IMG/VR virus record: IMGVR_UViG_3300030109_001961
Coordinates: 289-23,518 of that record
Strand: one strand, 5' to 3'
DNA from: a virus
DNA: 23,230 bases
This document shows, in pieces, positions 11,080-20,600 of this stretch. The notes beneath the pieces were generated by a model. It saw nothing but the letters and a program-made list of their open reading frames with translations, did no database searches and was not told the origin of the DNA. Position numbers and translations under genes: made by a program. Position 1 is the stretch's first letter, and the number at the start of each line of letters is the position of its first letter.

Positions 11080-11478
11080 ATGTTTCAAGCACTCATAAGT
11101 CCTATAGCATCTCTAGCAGGTACATGGCTAGAAGGTAAGGTAAGTAAAGCAAAAGCAGAGACAGAAGTTAAAGTTGCTCGTGCTAAAGCTGAAGCTAAAG
11201 TTTATGAAACAGAAGCTACATCTAGTATGCTTAATGAGCAATCATTAACAAGTCAGATGGGTGAAAGTTGGAAAGATGAATTTTGGTCACTTATTTTTGG
11301 AGCAATATTAATCTGTTGTTTCTTGCCTTGGACACAACCATATGTAAAAGAAGGATTTGTATTTTTACAAGAGTCCACACCAAATTGGTTTTCTAATATG
11401 TTATATATTATTATAGGTTCTAGTTTTGGTTATAGATTTGGTAAACAAGGTTTACAAATGATAAATAAGAAAAAGTGA
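11080..11478 (+). CDS. Three-TM holin-like protein (GTA holin type)
   Basis: A 132-residue protein. The first 60 residues form an amphipathic, Ala/Lys/Glu-rich helix (GTWLEGKVSKAKAETEVKVA). SWKDEFWSLIFGAILICCFL and MLYIIIGSSFGYRFGKQGLQ are membrane segments, with WTQPYVKEGFVFLQ between them. This arrangement with the SWKDE(F/W)W signature matches the holin family of gene transfer agents and marine phages. Holins permeabilise the inner membrane so that endolysin can reach peptidoglycan; the lysozyme gene lies four genes downstream, supporting the call. Confidence 0.7.
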   Translation: MFQALISPIASLAGTWLEGKVSKAKAETEVKVARAKAEAKVYETEATSSMLNEQSLTSQMGESWKDEFWSLIFGAILICCFLPWTQPYVKEGFVFLQESTPNWFSNMLYIIIGSSFGYRFGKQGLQMINKKK

Positions 11479-11726
11479 AGATAACACCACAACACGATTT
11501 ATCGTGGTATATTAAATGGACAGCAAGTATTTTATTATTAATAGCAATGTCCTTAACATCAGTAGGTAATTCAGAACCTTGGAATTTGTTATTGCATTTA
11601 ATAGGTGTTTTAGGATGGTTATATGTTGGTATACTTTGGCATGATAGAGCATTAATATTTATTAATAGTATAGCATCATTTATATTTTTATCAGGGTTAT
11701 TAAGGTGGTATTTTAATGTCATGTGA
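11475..11726 (+). CDS. DUF6552-like membrane protein
   Basis: An 83-residue protein starting from GTG, overlapping the holin-like stop (GTGA). It has three hydrophobic segments: WTASILLLIAMSLTSVG, NLLLHLIGVLGWLYVGILW and ALIFINSIASFIFLSGLL. The pattern KWxAS...LTS, ..NL..H..G..GW..VG.LWxDRAL matches DUF6552 as I recall it. Found among phage lysis-region membrane proteins; function unproven, possibly a holin partner or antiholin. Confidence 0.7.
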   Translation: MKITPQHDLSWYIKWTASILLLIAMSLTSVGNSEPWNLLLHLIGVLGWLYVGILWHDRALIFINSIASFIFLSGLLRWYFNVM

Positions 11727-11970
11727 ATGTGGCGAAAACGAGAGTTGTAAATGTAGTAATGATTTGATACCTGATAAACATGCGTATCAATCAAACAAAA
11801 GGAGAATGGCATGGGTTTTAATTATTCTTATGGGTATTACCACTATCCTAACTTTGGCATTCCCAGACAGACTCGCAGAAGCAGAAAGTATACTTATGAC
11901 ACAATATATTTCAATGTGTGGATTGGTTGGAGCATACTTCGGTTTTAGTGCACTAGGTGGTAAGAAATGA
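11716..11970 (+). CDS. Membrane protein with Cys-rich N-terminus
   Basis: An 84-residue protein. MSCECGENESCKCSND carries four cysteines in CxC...CxC order, an unusual possible metal-binding tip in the cytoplasm. Two membrane helices follow: MAWVLIILMGITTILTLAF and a segment around YISMCGLVGAYFGFSALG. Overlaps the previous gene by 11 bases and the next by three. Likely part of the lysis cluster; an antiholin role is a guess. Confidence 0.65.
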   Translation: MSCECGENESCKCSNDLIPDKHAYQSNKRRMAWVLIILMGITTILTLAFPDRLAEAESILMTQYISMCGLVGAYFGFSALGGKK

Positions 11971-12140
11971 TTCAAACAAATGGGTGGGATAATCACGAAG
12001 ATACATTTGAAGAAGCATTACGAAGAGAACTACTTGCTGCTAGAAAAACTATATTTACATTACAAGATGATTTAAAAGAATTAACTAAAGCATACTATAC
12101 TGTACTAAAAGAAAATGAAAAATTAAAAAGGACACATTAA
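11967..12140 (+). CDS. Small coiled-coil protein
   Basis: A 57-residue protein, MIQTNGWDNHEDTFEEALRR then LAARKTIFTLQDDLKELTKA and VLKENEKLKRTH. Leu/Ile spacing from residue 15 onward predicts a single long coiled coil. No membrane anchor, so it is not an evident spanin. The ATG overlaps the previous TGA and the TAA overlaps the lysozyme ATG, so expression is tied to the lysis genes. Confidence 0.65.
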   Translation: MIQTNGWDNHEDTFEEALRRELLAARKTIFTLQDDLKELTKAYYTVLKENEKLKRTH

Positions 12141-12595
12141 TGGAAACATTTACGGATAGATTAAGAGAGGAACTTAAAATAGATGAAGGATGTAAATACG
12201 AAGTATATCTGGACCACCTTGGATTACCTACATTTGGTATCGGACATCTTATTACTGAAAAAGACCCTGAGTACCAAATGGGGATGGGCACACCTGTTGA
12301 TGAAATACGAGTCAACGAAGCATTTGAACAAGACATACATATCACGTTAGGTGAGTGTAAAAAACTATTTAATGATTGGGATAGCCTTCCTGAAGAAGTT
12401 AGGTTAATTTTAGCTAATATGATGTTTAATATGGGTAGACCTAGATTATCTAAATTTAAAAAAATGATACAAGCTATACACGATGGTAATTGGTTAGAAG
12501 CAGGGTATCAAATGAAGGATTCAAGATGGTACAAACAAGTAACAAATCGAGCAGACAGACTTATATCACGAATGCAGGGAGTAGGCTTGAGTTAA
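12140..12595 (+). CDS. T4-type lysozyme endolysin (GH24)
   Basis: A 151-residue phage muramidase that cleaves the MurNAc-GlcNAc bond. The catalytic triad aligns with T4 lysozyme at identical spacing: Glu16 (LKIDEG), Asp25 (VYLDHLG) and Thr31 (PTFGIGHLIT). NMMFNMGRPRLSKF, SRWYKQVTNRADRL and the final helix are further family features. No signal peptide or anchor, so it relies on a holin, in keeping with the upstream holin-like gene. Complete domain, close to the 164 residues of T4 lysozyme. Confidence 0.95.
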   Translation: METFTDRLREELKIDEGCKYEVYLDHLGLPTFGIGHLITEKDPEYQMGMGTPVDEIRVNEAFEQDIHITLGECKKLFNDWDSLPEEVRLILANMMFNMGRPRLSKFKKMIQAIHDGNWLEAGYQMKDSRWYKQVTNRADRLISRMQGVGLS

Positions 12596-12678
12596 AAAGA
12601 CAAAAGCAAAGAGCAAAACACAAAAAAGTTTTGCATGAATTTTTTAAACCAAGAGTTATACAGTTTATAAAAACATAA
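12526..12678 (+). CDS. Small basic protein overlapping the lysozyme gene
   Basis: A 50-residue basic frame, MVQTSNKSSRQTYITNAGSR then LELKRQKQRAKHKKVLHEFF, ending RVIQFIKT. The first 70 bases overlap the lysozyme gene. The non-overlapping 83 bases are open in this frame and have protein-like composition, ending just before the binding site of the next gene. No convincing start signal, so the true start is uncertain. Confidence 0.4.
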   Translation: MVQTSNKSSRQTYITNAGSRLELKRQKQRAKHKKVLHEFFKPRVIQFIKT

Positions 12679-12689
12679 GGAGAGAATAA

Positions 12690-13214
12690 ATGGTAGCACC
12701 CATAGTAGGAGCAGGACTTGTTCTAGTTAGACTAGTTGGAGGTCAAATAGTAAAATATACATCTAAAAAAGCCGCACAAAATGCAATAGCAGGTGGTGGT
12801 AAATTAATACAGAAACCAACACAGAAAATGGTTGAAAAGGCAGTAACACCTAGTAAACTAAAAAACAACCCTACTTTTATAGAAAAATTAAAAGCACAAT
12901 TTGGTATTGCACCTAAACAAACTAAAACAATGCCAAGACCCGGAACAATAGACCAAAAGAAAGGTATCGCTGTTGGTAAATTATCACAAACAGCTTATAA
13001 AAGGCAAAAACAAATAAAAGCATTAGTGTCTGCAGGTTTAATATCCTCACCTGCTATGTTACAAAGTTCTGGTGTTAGTAGGTCGGAATCTGATAGACTG
13101 TCTCCTTTTGAAAAAGCATTTGCTAACGCAAGAAAAAAGAAACTAAAAACATTTCCATTTAAGGGTAAAATGTATAATACTAAAACAAAAGAAGAGGTTA
13201 AAGCTAAAAAATAA
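12690..13214 (+). CDS. Putative head-associated basic protein
   Basis: A 174-residue basic protein, MVAPIVGAGLVLVRLVGGQI at the start and a Lys/Gln-rich middle. The C-terminus, PFEKAFANARKKKLKTFPFK followed by GKMYNTKTKEEVK, is a short motif (F-x-x-AF-x-x-AR...F.(W/F).GK.Y.T) that I know from the ends of many unrelated phage virion proteins. AAGGAG ten bases before the ATG is strong. It probably joins the virion or its assembly; its position directly before the terminase genes fits. Confidence 0.7.
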   Translation: MVAPIVGAGLVLVRLVGGQIVKYTSKKAAQNAIAGGGKLIQKPTQKMVEKAVTPSKLKNNPTFIEKLKAQFGIAPKQTKTMPRPGTIDQKKGIAVGKLSQTAYKRQKQIKALVSAGLISSPAMLQSSGVSRSESDRLSPFEKAFANARKKKLKTFPFKGKMYNTKTKEEVKAKK

Positions 13215-13585
13215 TGGCTAGAAAATTAACAGAACGACAACAAAAATTTATTGATGCCTTATTTGGTGATGCAAACGGCAGTATTAAAGATGCTAAAATT
13301 ATAGCAGGATACTCCCCCAACACAAACAATCACGAGATAATAAAAGCAATGAAGGAAGAGATACTTGAAGCTACACAGTTGTATATGGCAAGTAATGCAC
13401 CTCGTGCAGCAATGGCTATGGTAGAAGGTTTAGTAGACCCTACAGAGTTAGGTATACGAGATAAAATGTCTGCAGCTAAAGAGTTGTTAGATAGAACAGG
13501 TTTAATAAAAACCGAAAAAGTTCAGGTAGAAGCATCAGGTGGTGTTATGCTTATGCCTAAAAAACAAACACAGGATGATGAATAG
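13214..13585 (+). CDS. Terminase small subunit
   Basis: A 123-residue protein starting MARKLTERQQKFIDALFGDA, the typical opening of Terminase_2-type small subunits (LT.RQ..F...), followed by an N-terminal helix-turn-helix region (SIKDAKIIAGYSPNTNNHEI) and a helical oligomerisation part (RDKMSAAKELLDRTGLIK). The protein recognises viral DNA and presents it to the large subunit. Located one gene upstream of the large terminase, sharing the TAATG junction with the previous gene. Confidence 0.85.
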   Translation: MARKLTERQQKFIDALFGDANGSIKDAKIIAGYSPNTNNHEIIKAMKEEILEATQLYMASNAPRAAMAMVEGLVDPTELGIRDKMSAAKELLDRTGLIKTEKVQVEASGGVMLMPKKQTQDDE

Positions 13586-13973
13586 AGACACCGGAAGTTG
13601 GGAATTACCTCAACCACTTGATATAAAAGAAGAAAATGAATGGCAACCTATACCAAGGATTGCACGTACAATACCTTTTGGTTACAATCTTGACCCTGAT
13701 AATGAACATATACTACGACCTATACCTCGTGAGTTAGATGCCCTTGAAAAGGCAAAGAAACACCTAAAACAATATTCTTATAGAGAAGTAGCGAATTGGC
13801 TATCAAAGTTTACAGAGAGGTCTATATCTCATATAGGATTAATGAAAAGAGTAAAACGTGAGCAAAGACGTAAGAACAAAGCTAGAGCTATCCGTGTCTG
13901 GGCAAAATATGCAGAAAAAGCGATACAAGCCGCACAAAAACTTGAAGAAGAAAGAACAAGTAGTAAAGCCTAA
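13575..13973 (+). CDS. Helix-turn-helix protein between terminase subunits
   Basis: A 132-residue protein starting MMNRDTGSWELPQPLDIKEE (ATG at 13575 or 13578). The C-terminal half, SYREVANWLSKFTERSISHI then GLMKRVKREQRRKNKARAI, is a helix-turn-helix of the kind seen in resolvases and DNA-packaging proteins, followed by a basic helix. The N-terminal half is Pro-rich with IPRIARTIPFGYNLDPDNEH. Lying between the small and large subunits it may be a second DNA-recognition factor for packaging. It overlaps both neighbours. Confidence 0.75.
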   Translation: MMNRDTGSWELPQPLDIKEENEWQPIPRIARTIPFGYNLDPDNEHILRPIPRELDALEKAKKHLKQYSYREVANWLSKFTERSISHIGLMKRVKREQRRKNKARAIRVWAKYAEKAIQAAQKLEEERTSSKA

Positions 13974-15417
13974 AAAGCAAGAGCCTATATACAACGAGAT
14001 AGAAAAACTACCTGAAGTAGAACAAAATATTGTTTTTAAACCTAATGAAGGACCTCAAACAGAGTTTCTTGCAGCTAGTGAAAGAGAAGTTTTATATGGG
14101 GGTAGTGCAGGTGGTGGCAAGTCATTTGCCATGTTAGCAGACCCTTTAAGATATATGGGTCATCCACAGTTTAGTGGATTGCTATTAAGACATACAACAG
14201 AAGAGTTACGAGAACTTATATTTAAATCTCAAGAACTGTATCCTAAAATATGGAAGGGTATAAAATGGTATGAAAGAAAGATGCAATGGGTAGCACCATC
14301 AGGTGCAAGATTGTGGATGTCATATCTTGATAGAGATGAAGATGTAATGCGTTATCAAGGTTTAGCATTTAGTTGGATAGGATTTGATGAATTAACACAA
14401 TGGTCAAGTCCTTTTGCTTGGAATTATATGCGTTCACGTTTACGTTCTACAGCATCTGACTTACCAATATTTATGAGGGCTACAACAAACCCCGGAGGGG
14501 TTGGGCATATGTGGGTTAAGAAAATGTTTATTGACCCTGCTCCTTACGGAAAAACATTTAATGCAACAGACATTGAAACAGGAGAAGACCTTAAATATCC
14601 ATCAGGACATCCTAAAGCAGGAAAATCTTTATTCAAGAGGAGATTTATTCCTGCAAGATTATCTGATAATCCATACCTCGCAGAAAGTGGTGACTATGAA
14701 GCAATGCTACTTTCCCTTCCTGAACAACAAAGAAAACAACTCTTGGAAGGTGACTGGGATATTAAAGAAGGTGCTGCGTTTACCGAGTTTAATAGGAATA
14801 TACATGTTGTTGAACCCTATACTATTCCTAATAATTGGGTTAAGTTCCGTGCTTGTGACTATGGTTACGGCAGTTATTCAGGGGTTATTTGGTTTGCTGT
14901 TTCACCTGCTGAACAACTTGTGGTATATCGTGAGTTATATGTATCAAAAGTTCTTGCGACAGATTTAGCAGATATGGTTTTAGATTTAGAATCAGGCGAT
15001 GGTAATATTAAATATGGTGTATTAGACTCTAGCTTATGGCATAAAAGAGGAGATACAGGACCTTCACTTGCAGAACAAATGATTATACGTGGATGTAGAT
15101 GGAGACCTTCAGATAGAAGTAAAGGCTCTCGTGTTTCAGGTAAAAATGAAATACATAGAAGATTACAGGTAGATGAATTTACAGAAGAACCAAGATTAGT
15201 GTTTTTTAATACATGTACAAATATAGTATCACAACTACCTGCAATACCCCTAGATAAAAAAAATCCAGAAGATGTGGACACAAATGCAGAAGACCACTTG
15301 TATGATGCATTAAGATATGGTATAATGTCAAGACCAAGGTTTAGTATATTTGACTATGACCCAAAAGGTAAGCCATCAAGTTACATGCCTGTAGCAGATG
15401 CAACATTTGGATATTAA
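13909..15417 (+). CDS. Terminase large subunit (packaging ATPase/nuclease)
   Basis: A 502-residue motor protein from the ATG at 13909; a GTG at 13858 would add 17 residues. Walker A GGSAGGGKS at 64-72, Walker B SWIGFDEL with Asp160-Glu161, coupling motif TTN at 192-194. The C-terminal nuclease shows acidic positions in ACDYGYGS (Asp317), VLDSSLW (Asp373) and EDHLYDALRYG (Asp462, Asp466). It translocates DNA into the prohead at the portal and cuts it. The first 65 bases overlap the HTH gene. Confidence 0.95.
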   Translation: MQKKRYKPHKNLKKKEQVVKPKKQEPIYNEIEKLPEVEQNIVFKPNEGPQTEFLAASEREVLYGGSAGGGKSFAMLADPLRYMGHPQFSGLLLRHTTEELRELIFKSQELYPKIWKGIKWYERKMQWVAPSGARLWMSYLDRDEDVMRYQGLAFSWIGFDELTQWSSPFAWNYMRSRLRSTASDLPIFMRATTNPGGVGHMWVKKMFIDPAPYGKTFNATDIETGEDLKYPSGHPKAGKSLFKRRFIPARLSDNPYLAESGDYEAMLLSLPEQQRKQLLEGDWDIKEGAAFTEFNRNIHVVEPYTIPNNWVKFRACDYGYGSYSGVIWFAVSPAEQLVVYRELYVSKVLATDLADMVLDLESGDGNIKYGVLDSSLWHKRGDTGPSLAEQMIIRGCRWRPSDRSKGSRVSGKNEIHRRLQVDEFTEEPRLVFFNTCTNIVSQLPAIPLDKKNPEDVDTNAEDHLYDALRYGIMSRPRFSIFDYDPKGKPSSYMPVADATFGY

Positions 15418-15427
15418 AGGATAAAAT

Positions 15428-17536
15428 ATGGCAGAAGATATTAATATAGAAGACGATGCAATAGCATTAGAAGACATCGAAGGAGAGTCAGAAGATGTTA
15501 ATGTATCAGGTCTAGTAGATTATGTTTATGAAAAATATAAAAGAGCAGAAAACTATAGAGAGAATGATGAAGATAGATGGTTAAGAGCATATAGAAATTA
15601 TAGAGGATTATATGGTCCTGATGTTCAGTTTACAGAAGCAGAAAAATCTAGAGTATTTGTTAAAACAACTAAAACAAAAACACTAGCTGCCTATTCACAA
15701 ATAGTAGATGTATTGTTTGCAGGTAATAAATTTCCTATAAGTGTTGAGCCAACACAATTACCTGAAGGTGTATCAGAAAGTGTACATGCTGATTTGCAAC
15801 CTACACCACCTACACAACCAAGCATGGAAAGCCCATATGGTTTTGTAGGAGATGGTAAAGATTTACCTGCAGGATTTAGAGGTAATGTAGAATTAGGACC
15901 TTTGCAAGAAAAACTAGGTGAAGTAGAAAACTTAAAAGAAGGTGCAGGTACAACACCTAGCACAGTTACTTTTAGCCCTGCCATGATTGCTGCTAAAAAT
16001 ATGGAAAAGAAAATACTTGACCAATTAGAAGAGTCAGGGGCTACAAAACATTTAAGAAATATAGCATTTGAAATGGCACTTTTTGGTACAGGTGTAATGA
16101 AAGGTCCTTTTGCTATAGATAAAGAATATCCTAGTTGGGATGATGATGGTGAATATGAACCAACTTTTAAAACAGTTCCACAAGTAAGCCATGTTTCTGT
16201 ATGGAATTTTTATCCTGACCCTGATTCTAATAATATGGATGAAGCACAGTATGTTGTAGAGAGACATAAACTATCTCGTAATCAATTACGTAGTTTAAAG
16301 AAAAGACCTTATTTTAGAAATAGTGTAATTGATTCTTGTATAGATATGGGCGAAACATATACTAAAAAAGATTGGGAAGATGACCTTACTGACTATGCAA
16401 CAGGTGAAACTTATGTTGATAGATTTGAAGTAATAGAGTATTGGGGTTCTGTAGATACAACTACTTTAGCAGAAAATGAAGTTGAGATACCTAAAGAGTT
16501 ACAAGCTTTTGATGAATTACAAGCAAATATTTGGATATGCAATAAAAAACTAATTAGAGTTGTACTAAACCCATTTAAACCTGCTAAGATACCATATATG
16601 GCTGCACCTTATGAATTAAATCCTTATTCATTTTTTGGTGTTGGTATAGCAGAAAACATGGATGATACACAAACATTAATGAATGGTTTTATGAGAATGG
16701 CTGTAGACAATTCTGTATTATCAGGAAATTTACTTATAGAGGTAGATGAAACTAACTTAGTTCCGGGACAAGATTTATCTGTATATCCGGGAAAAATATT
16801 TAGAAGACAAGGTGGTGCTCCGGGACAAGCTATATTTGGTACAAAGTTTCCAAATGTTGCAGGAGAAAATATGCAACTATTTGATAAAGCTAGGCAACTA
16901 GCAGATGAGTCAACAGGGCTTCCATCATTTGCACATGGACAAACAGGTGTTACAGGTATAGGAAGAACAGCATCAGGTATATCTATGTTGATGAATGCTG
17001 CAAGTAGTGGTATCAAAGCTGTTATAAAAAATGTAGATGATTATTTATTAAAACCTTTAGGTGAAAATCTATTTAGTTTTAACATGCAATTTAATTATGA
17101 TGAAAAAACTAAAGGTGACTTAGAAGTTAAAGCAAGAGGAACAGAAAGTCTGATGGCTAACGAAGTGCGTAGCCAAAGACTTATGCAGTTTCTTGGTATA
17201 GCAAGTAATCCTGCCCTTGCCCCATTTGCAAAGTTTCAATATATTATTCGTGAGATTGCAAAGTCTATGGACTTAGACCCTGAAAAAGTTACTAATAATA
17301 TGGAAGAAGCTGCATTACAAGCTAAGATGATGCAAGATATGCAACCCCAACAACCACCCTTACCTGCAGGAACAGACCCAAATGACCCAACAGGAGCAGG
17401 TGGTGGTACTATTGGAACAGGTGTAGCCCCAACACCTAATGAACAAGGATTTACTGGAAATGAACAAGCTACAGCACAACAAGCAAATACTGCACCACCT
17501 CAAGCCCCTCGTGGAGAACAAGAAACTATTAGATAG
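15428..17536 (+). CDS. Portal protein
   Basis: A 702-residue protein, close to the 725 residues of the P22 portal. The start region (YEKYKRAENYRENDEDRWLR) and the block around residues 470-560, with ARQLADESTGLPSFAHGQTG and RTASGISMLMNAASSGIKAV, are typical of podovirus-type portals. It forms the dodecameric ring at the capsid vertex through which DNA passes. The C-terminal 90 residues are Gln/Pro/Gly/Thr-rich and probably disordered, as in barrel-tail portals. AAAGGATAAAATATG precedes the start; terminase lies directly upstream. Confidence 0.9.
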   Translation: MAEDINIEDDAIALEDIEGESEDVNVSGLVDYVYEKYKRAENYRENDEDRWLRAYRNYRGLYGPDVQFTEAEKSRVFVKTTKTKTLAAYSQIVDVLFAGNKFPISVEPTQLPEGVSESVHADLQPTPPTQPSMESPYGFVGDGKDLPAGFRGNVELGPLQEKLGEVENLKEGAGTTPSTVTFSPAMIAAKNMEKKILDQLEESGATKHLRNIAFEMALFGTGVMKGPFAIDKEYPSWDDDGEYEPTFKTVPQVSHVSVWNFYPDPDSNNMDEAQYVVERHKLSRNQLRSLKKRPYFRNSVIDSCIDMGETYTKKDWEDDLTDYATGETYVDRFEVIEYWGSVDTTTLAENEVEIPKELQAFDELQANIWICNKKLIRVVLNPFKPAKIPYMAAPYELNPYSFFGVGIAENMDDTQTLMNGFMRMAVDNSVLSGNLLIEVDETNLVPGQDLSVYPGKIFRRQGGAPGQAIFGTKFPNVAGENMQLFDKARQLADESTGLPSFAHGQTGVTGIGRTASGISMLMNAASSGIKAVIKNVDDYLLKPLGENLFSFNMQFNYDEKTKGDLEVKARGTESLMANEVRSQRLMQFLGIASNPALAPFAKFQYIIREIAKSMDLDPEKVTNNMEEAALQAKMMQDMQPQQPPLPAGTDPNDPTGAGGGTIGTGVAPTPNEQGFTGNEQATAQQANTAPPQAPRGEQETIR

Positions 17537-17690
17537 CTTTTATAACTATCTTGATTTTTTGATTAATAGACAGCATCAAGTTATGGAACAAACAGACAAT
17601 AATATTATGATGCACAGGTCACAGGGTGCTGTGGCTACGCTAAGAAGATTAAAATTTTTAAGACAAGAAGTTTTAGGAGAAGATAAATAG
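17511..17690 (+). CDS. Small helical protein after the portal
   Basis: A 59-residue protein if GTG at 17511 is used, overlapping the portal end by 26 bases; an in-frame ATG at 17439 would overlap more. LLDSFYNYLDFLINRQHQVM, then MMHRSQGAVATLRRLKFLRQ, form two helices. This tiny helical protein at exactly this place (between portal and a large head protein) is familiar from marine phages, function unknown. The start is uncertain; the stop shares a base with the next GTG. Confidence 0.65.
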   Translation: MENKKLLDSFYNYLDFLINRQHQVMEQTDNNIMMHRSQGAVATLRRLKFLRQEVLGEDK

Positions 17691-20600
17691 TGACAGAATT
17701 GGTTGGCGAAAAAACAGGTAGAAAAACAACTGCAGGAAAAGACTTATACAAAACATCTGATGGAGATTTAGTTTCTGAAAAGTCTGTTACCTTTGAACTA
17801 TTTGGTATGTATGTTAATGCACCTAGTATTATAAAAGGTAAAGAATATACAGAAAAAGAAATAAAACAGATGGTTAAAGATGGTCAGCTAAAGCCAACAA
17901 GTATGCATAAAACTTTAAAGGAAGCAGTAAGTGCTGCAAAAGAAAGAAGTAACTCTTTATTAGATACAGATGAACAAACTAAAAGAACATTTAAACTAGG
18001 TGGTTTAGGAAAAACAGATTCTGCTAAAAAACAATTAGATGCACCTGAAAAAACAAAAAGTACAACTATAGGTGGTTTTCTAGATAAATATGTTCTAGGT
18101 CCTAAATTACAAGGTAAGGTTAATCCTACAGTTGGACAGGTTGCAGATGTAGCAACAGACTTTATTCCGGGAGTAAGTGAAGCAAAGGATGTTACTAGCC
18201 TAGCTAAAAATGTTGCTAGTGGTAATTTATTAGGAGCAGGTATAGATGCTGCATCTTTAGCTTTAGGTGTAATACCTATTGGTGGAGATGCACTAAGAAG
18301 AGCACTTAAAGCATCTGTACAGCCAACTAAAACAAAAAAAGCATATAAATTATTTGTAGAAAGAGAAGGTAAGTTATATCCTTTATTTGTTGATGCTAAA
18401 ACAGAAGTACCTCAAGGTCAATATATTAGAGCAGTTTTTCCTGAAGAAGCGTTTACTGCACCTAATGGTAAAAAATATGTACCTAGTAAAGGTGCTGAAC
18501 GAACTAAAGGCGAGAAAGCAAAAGGTACAGGAGAAAGAATAGCTATTCCTGACCAAGAAACTAGAGATAAATTAATAAAAGCAGGATATATAACAGAGAA
18601 AACAAAGGGGGTAAAAGATGCTCCTTTTGGATATGTTACAGCAGTGGCTGCTAGACCCGGATTTCATGCAAGTCAGTTGCCTGTTGCAACGCATATAGGT
18701 CCTCAGGATATTAAGGTTACTAAAAAAGAAGCTGACAAGTTAATAAAATCAGGTATAACAAAAGAATCTATTAAAAAAAGAGGTAAACAATTATATGTAA
18801 AAAGAAGAGCCGAAGACCATGTGTTTGCTGAAGTAGAAATGCCTGATGATGTAGACTATCAAAGTTATTTACAAGAAATAGGAAAAACAGATATAAATGA
18901 CCATGTGCCTGTAGGTGGCAGTTACAAATATGTAGATGGACAAGCAGATAGTGATAAGTGGGTTGTAGGTGGTAGCTTAAAAGTAAACAAAGTTCTTACT
19001 AGACAAGAAGCTAAAAATATGCAAGAATTAGAAGGTGTAAAAGATTTACCTTATAGAGATGAAGTAGAAGCCATACTAGGTAGAAAACTATCAGAAGGTG
19101 GTTTATTAAAGGAGAAAGATATGCAAAGTGGAATAGATGATTATGTTATAGCAAAAACAAATCCTGCAGAAATGAATGAAGGAGGTATGGCTAAACAAAT
19201 GTCATTATTCCAAGAAGGTGGACTAGAACAAGATGGTGGTACAGTTGACCCTGTATCAGGTAACGAAGTTCCTGTAGGCTCTTCGCAAGAAGAAGTAAGA
19301 GATGATATAGATGCTAAACTATCAGAAGGTGAGTTTGTATTTCCTGCAGATGTAGTTAGGTTTATTGGTTTAGAAAAATTAATGCAACTGCGACAGGAAG
19401 CTAAAGCAGGTTTAAAAAAGATGGAAGCTATGGGTCAGATGGGTAATTCAGAAAAAGCTACACTACCTGATGATATACCTTTTAGCCCTGAAGATATTAT
19501 GGTAGAAGATGATGATGGCAATGAAGGTGAATTAGAAATGCAAGTTGGTGGACTAGCATATCAACAATCCCAAGTAGGCTCACAGTTTAATATAGCACCA
19601 CGACAACAAGACCCTAGTGGTACTATGGGATATGGTTATGTACCCCCTGTTCAACAAACAGGCTATGGTCCTTCTTTTACAGGTATGCCACAAACACAAC
19701 AAGATTATACTGGATTTGATACTTTTGTACCAGAACTAGATGATTATAAAAGTAAAACTTATATAAATAAAGAAACAGGTGAAATAAGAGTTATACCACA
19801 TTTGAATGGTAAACCTATATATCCTATACCTGCAGGATTTGTATTACAAACCGAAGAAGACGAAGTTAAACCAGAAGAACCTGTTACACAAACACCTACA
19901 ACACAGGTAACACAAGATGATGATGATGATGCTAGAAATGAAAATGCAAATAGATTACAAAGCACTAAATCATTATTAGGTGTTACATCAACATTAGATT
20001 TAGGTGAAGGTCTTAAAACATTAGGTTCAAATAAATTTGCACAAGCAGGTTTAGCTTTATTAACAGGTGGTATTCCAGCTGCTATATTAGCATTAACAGG
20101 CATACCTCAAAAGGTAGCTAATACAATATTAGGCAAAGTTAATAGTGGTCAAGAATTAACAGAGGATGAACAAGCCCAAGCTGATGCCTTGGCTAATGAA
20201 ATAGCTTTATCTAAAAGAGAAAAGTATTTTGAATCAAGACCTGCTGCAACAAGTCTATCAAGAAAGTTAGGTGGTATGACAGTGACAGGTAGAGTTGGTT
20301 TAGAAGTTGGTGATATAGACCCTGTAACAGGTGGTATATTTAACAAAGCAGGACAAGCTGTTGACCCAAGAACAAATGAAAACTTAACATCATATCGCTC
20401 ATTTAAAGATGCTAAAGTATCCATGAAAGCAGGTGCAAAAGCAGGATGGTTTGGTGGTGAAATATCTAATAGAACCTATATGGGTTTAGGTGAAGAAGGT
20501 AAAAAACGATATTCCAATTATGTAAAAAATATGGCAGAAGAAGGTGTTGATATTGCTTCACAAGGTAGAGGAGGTTCAGGAACAGGTAGTGATAAATTTA

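Noticed and set aside
14501-14968. 155-codon plus-strand frame inside the large terminase gene
   Set aside because: Out of frame with intact terminase motifs on both sides, so not evidence for a frameshift; Leu-rich shadow.
14874-15281. 135-codon minus-strand frame inside the large terminase gene
   Set aside because: Antisense to a gene with clear catalytic motifs, Ser/Cys-rich composition and no start signal.
15691-17016. Several minus-strand frames inside the portal gene
   Set aside because: Shadows of a well-supported coding sequence; compositions are Pro/Ser/Cys/Ile-rich and unlike the phage proteins.
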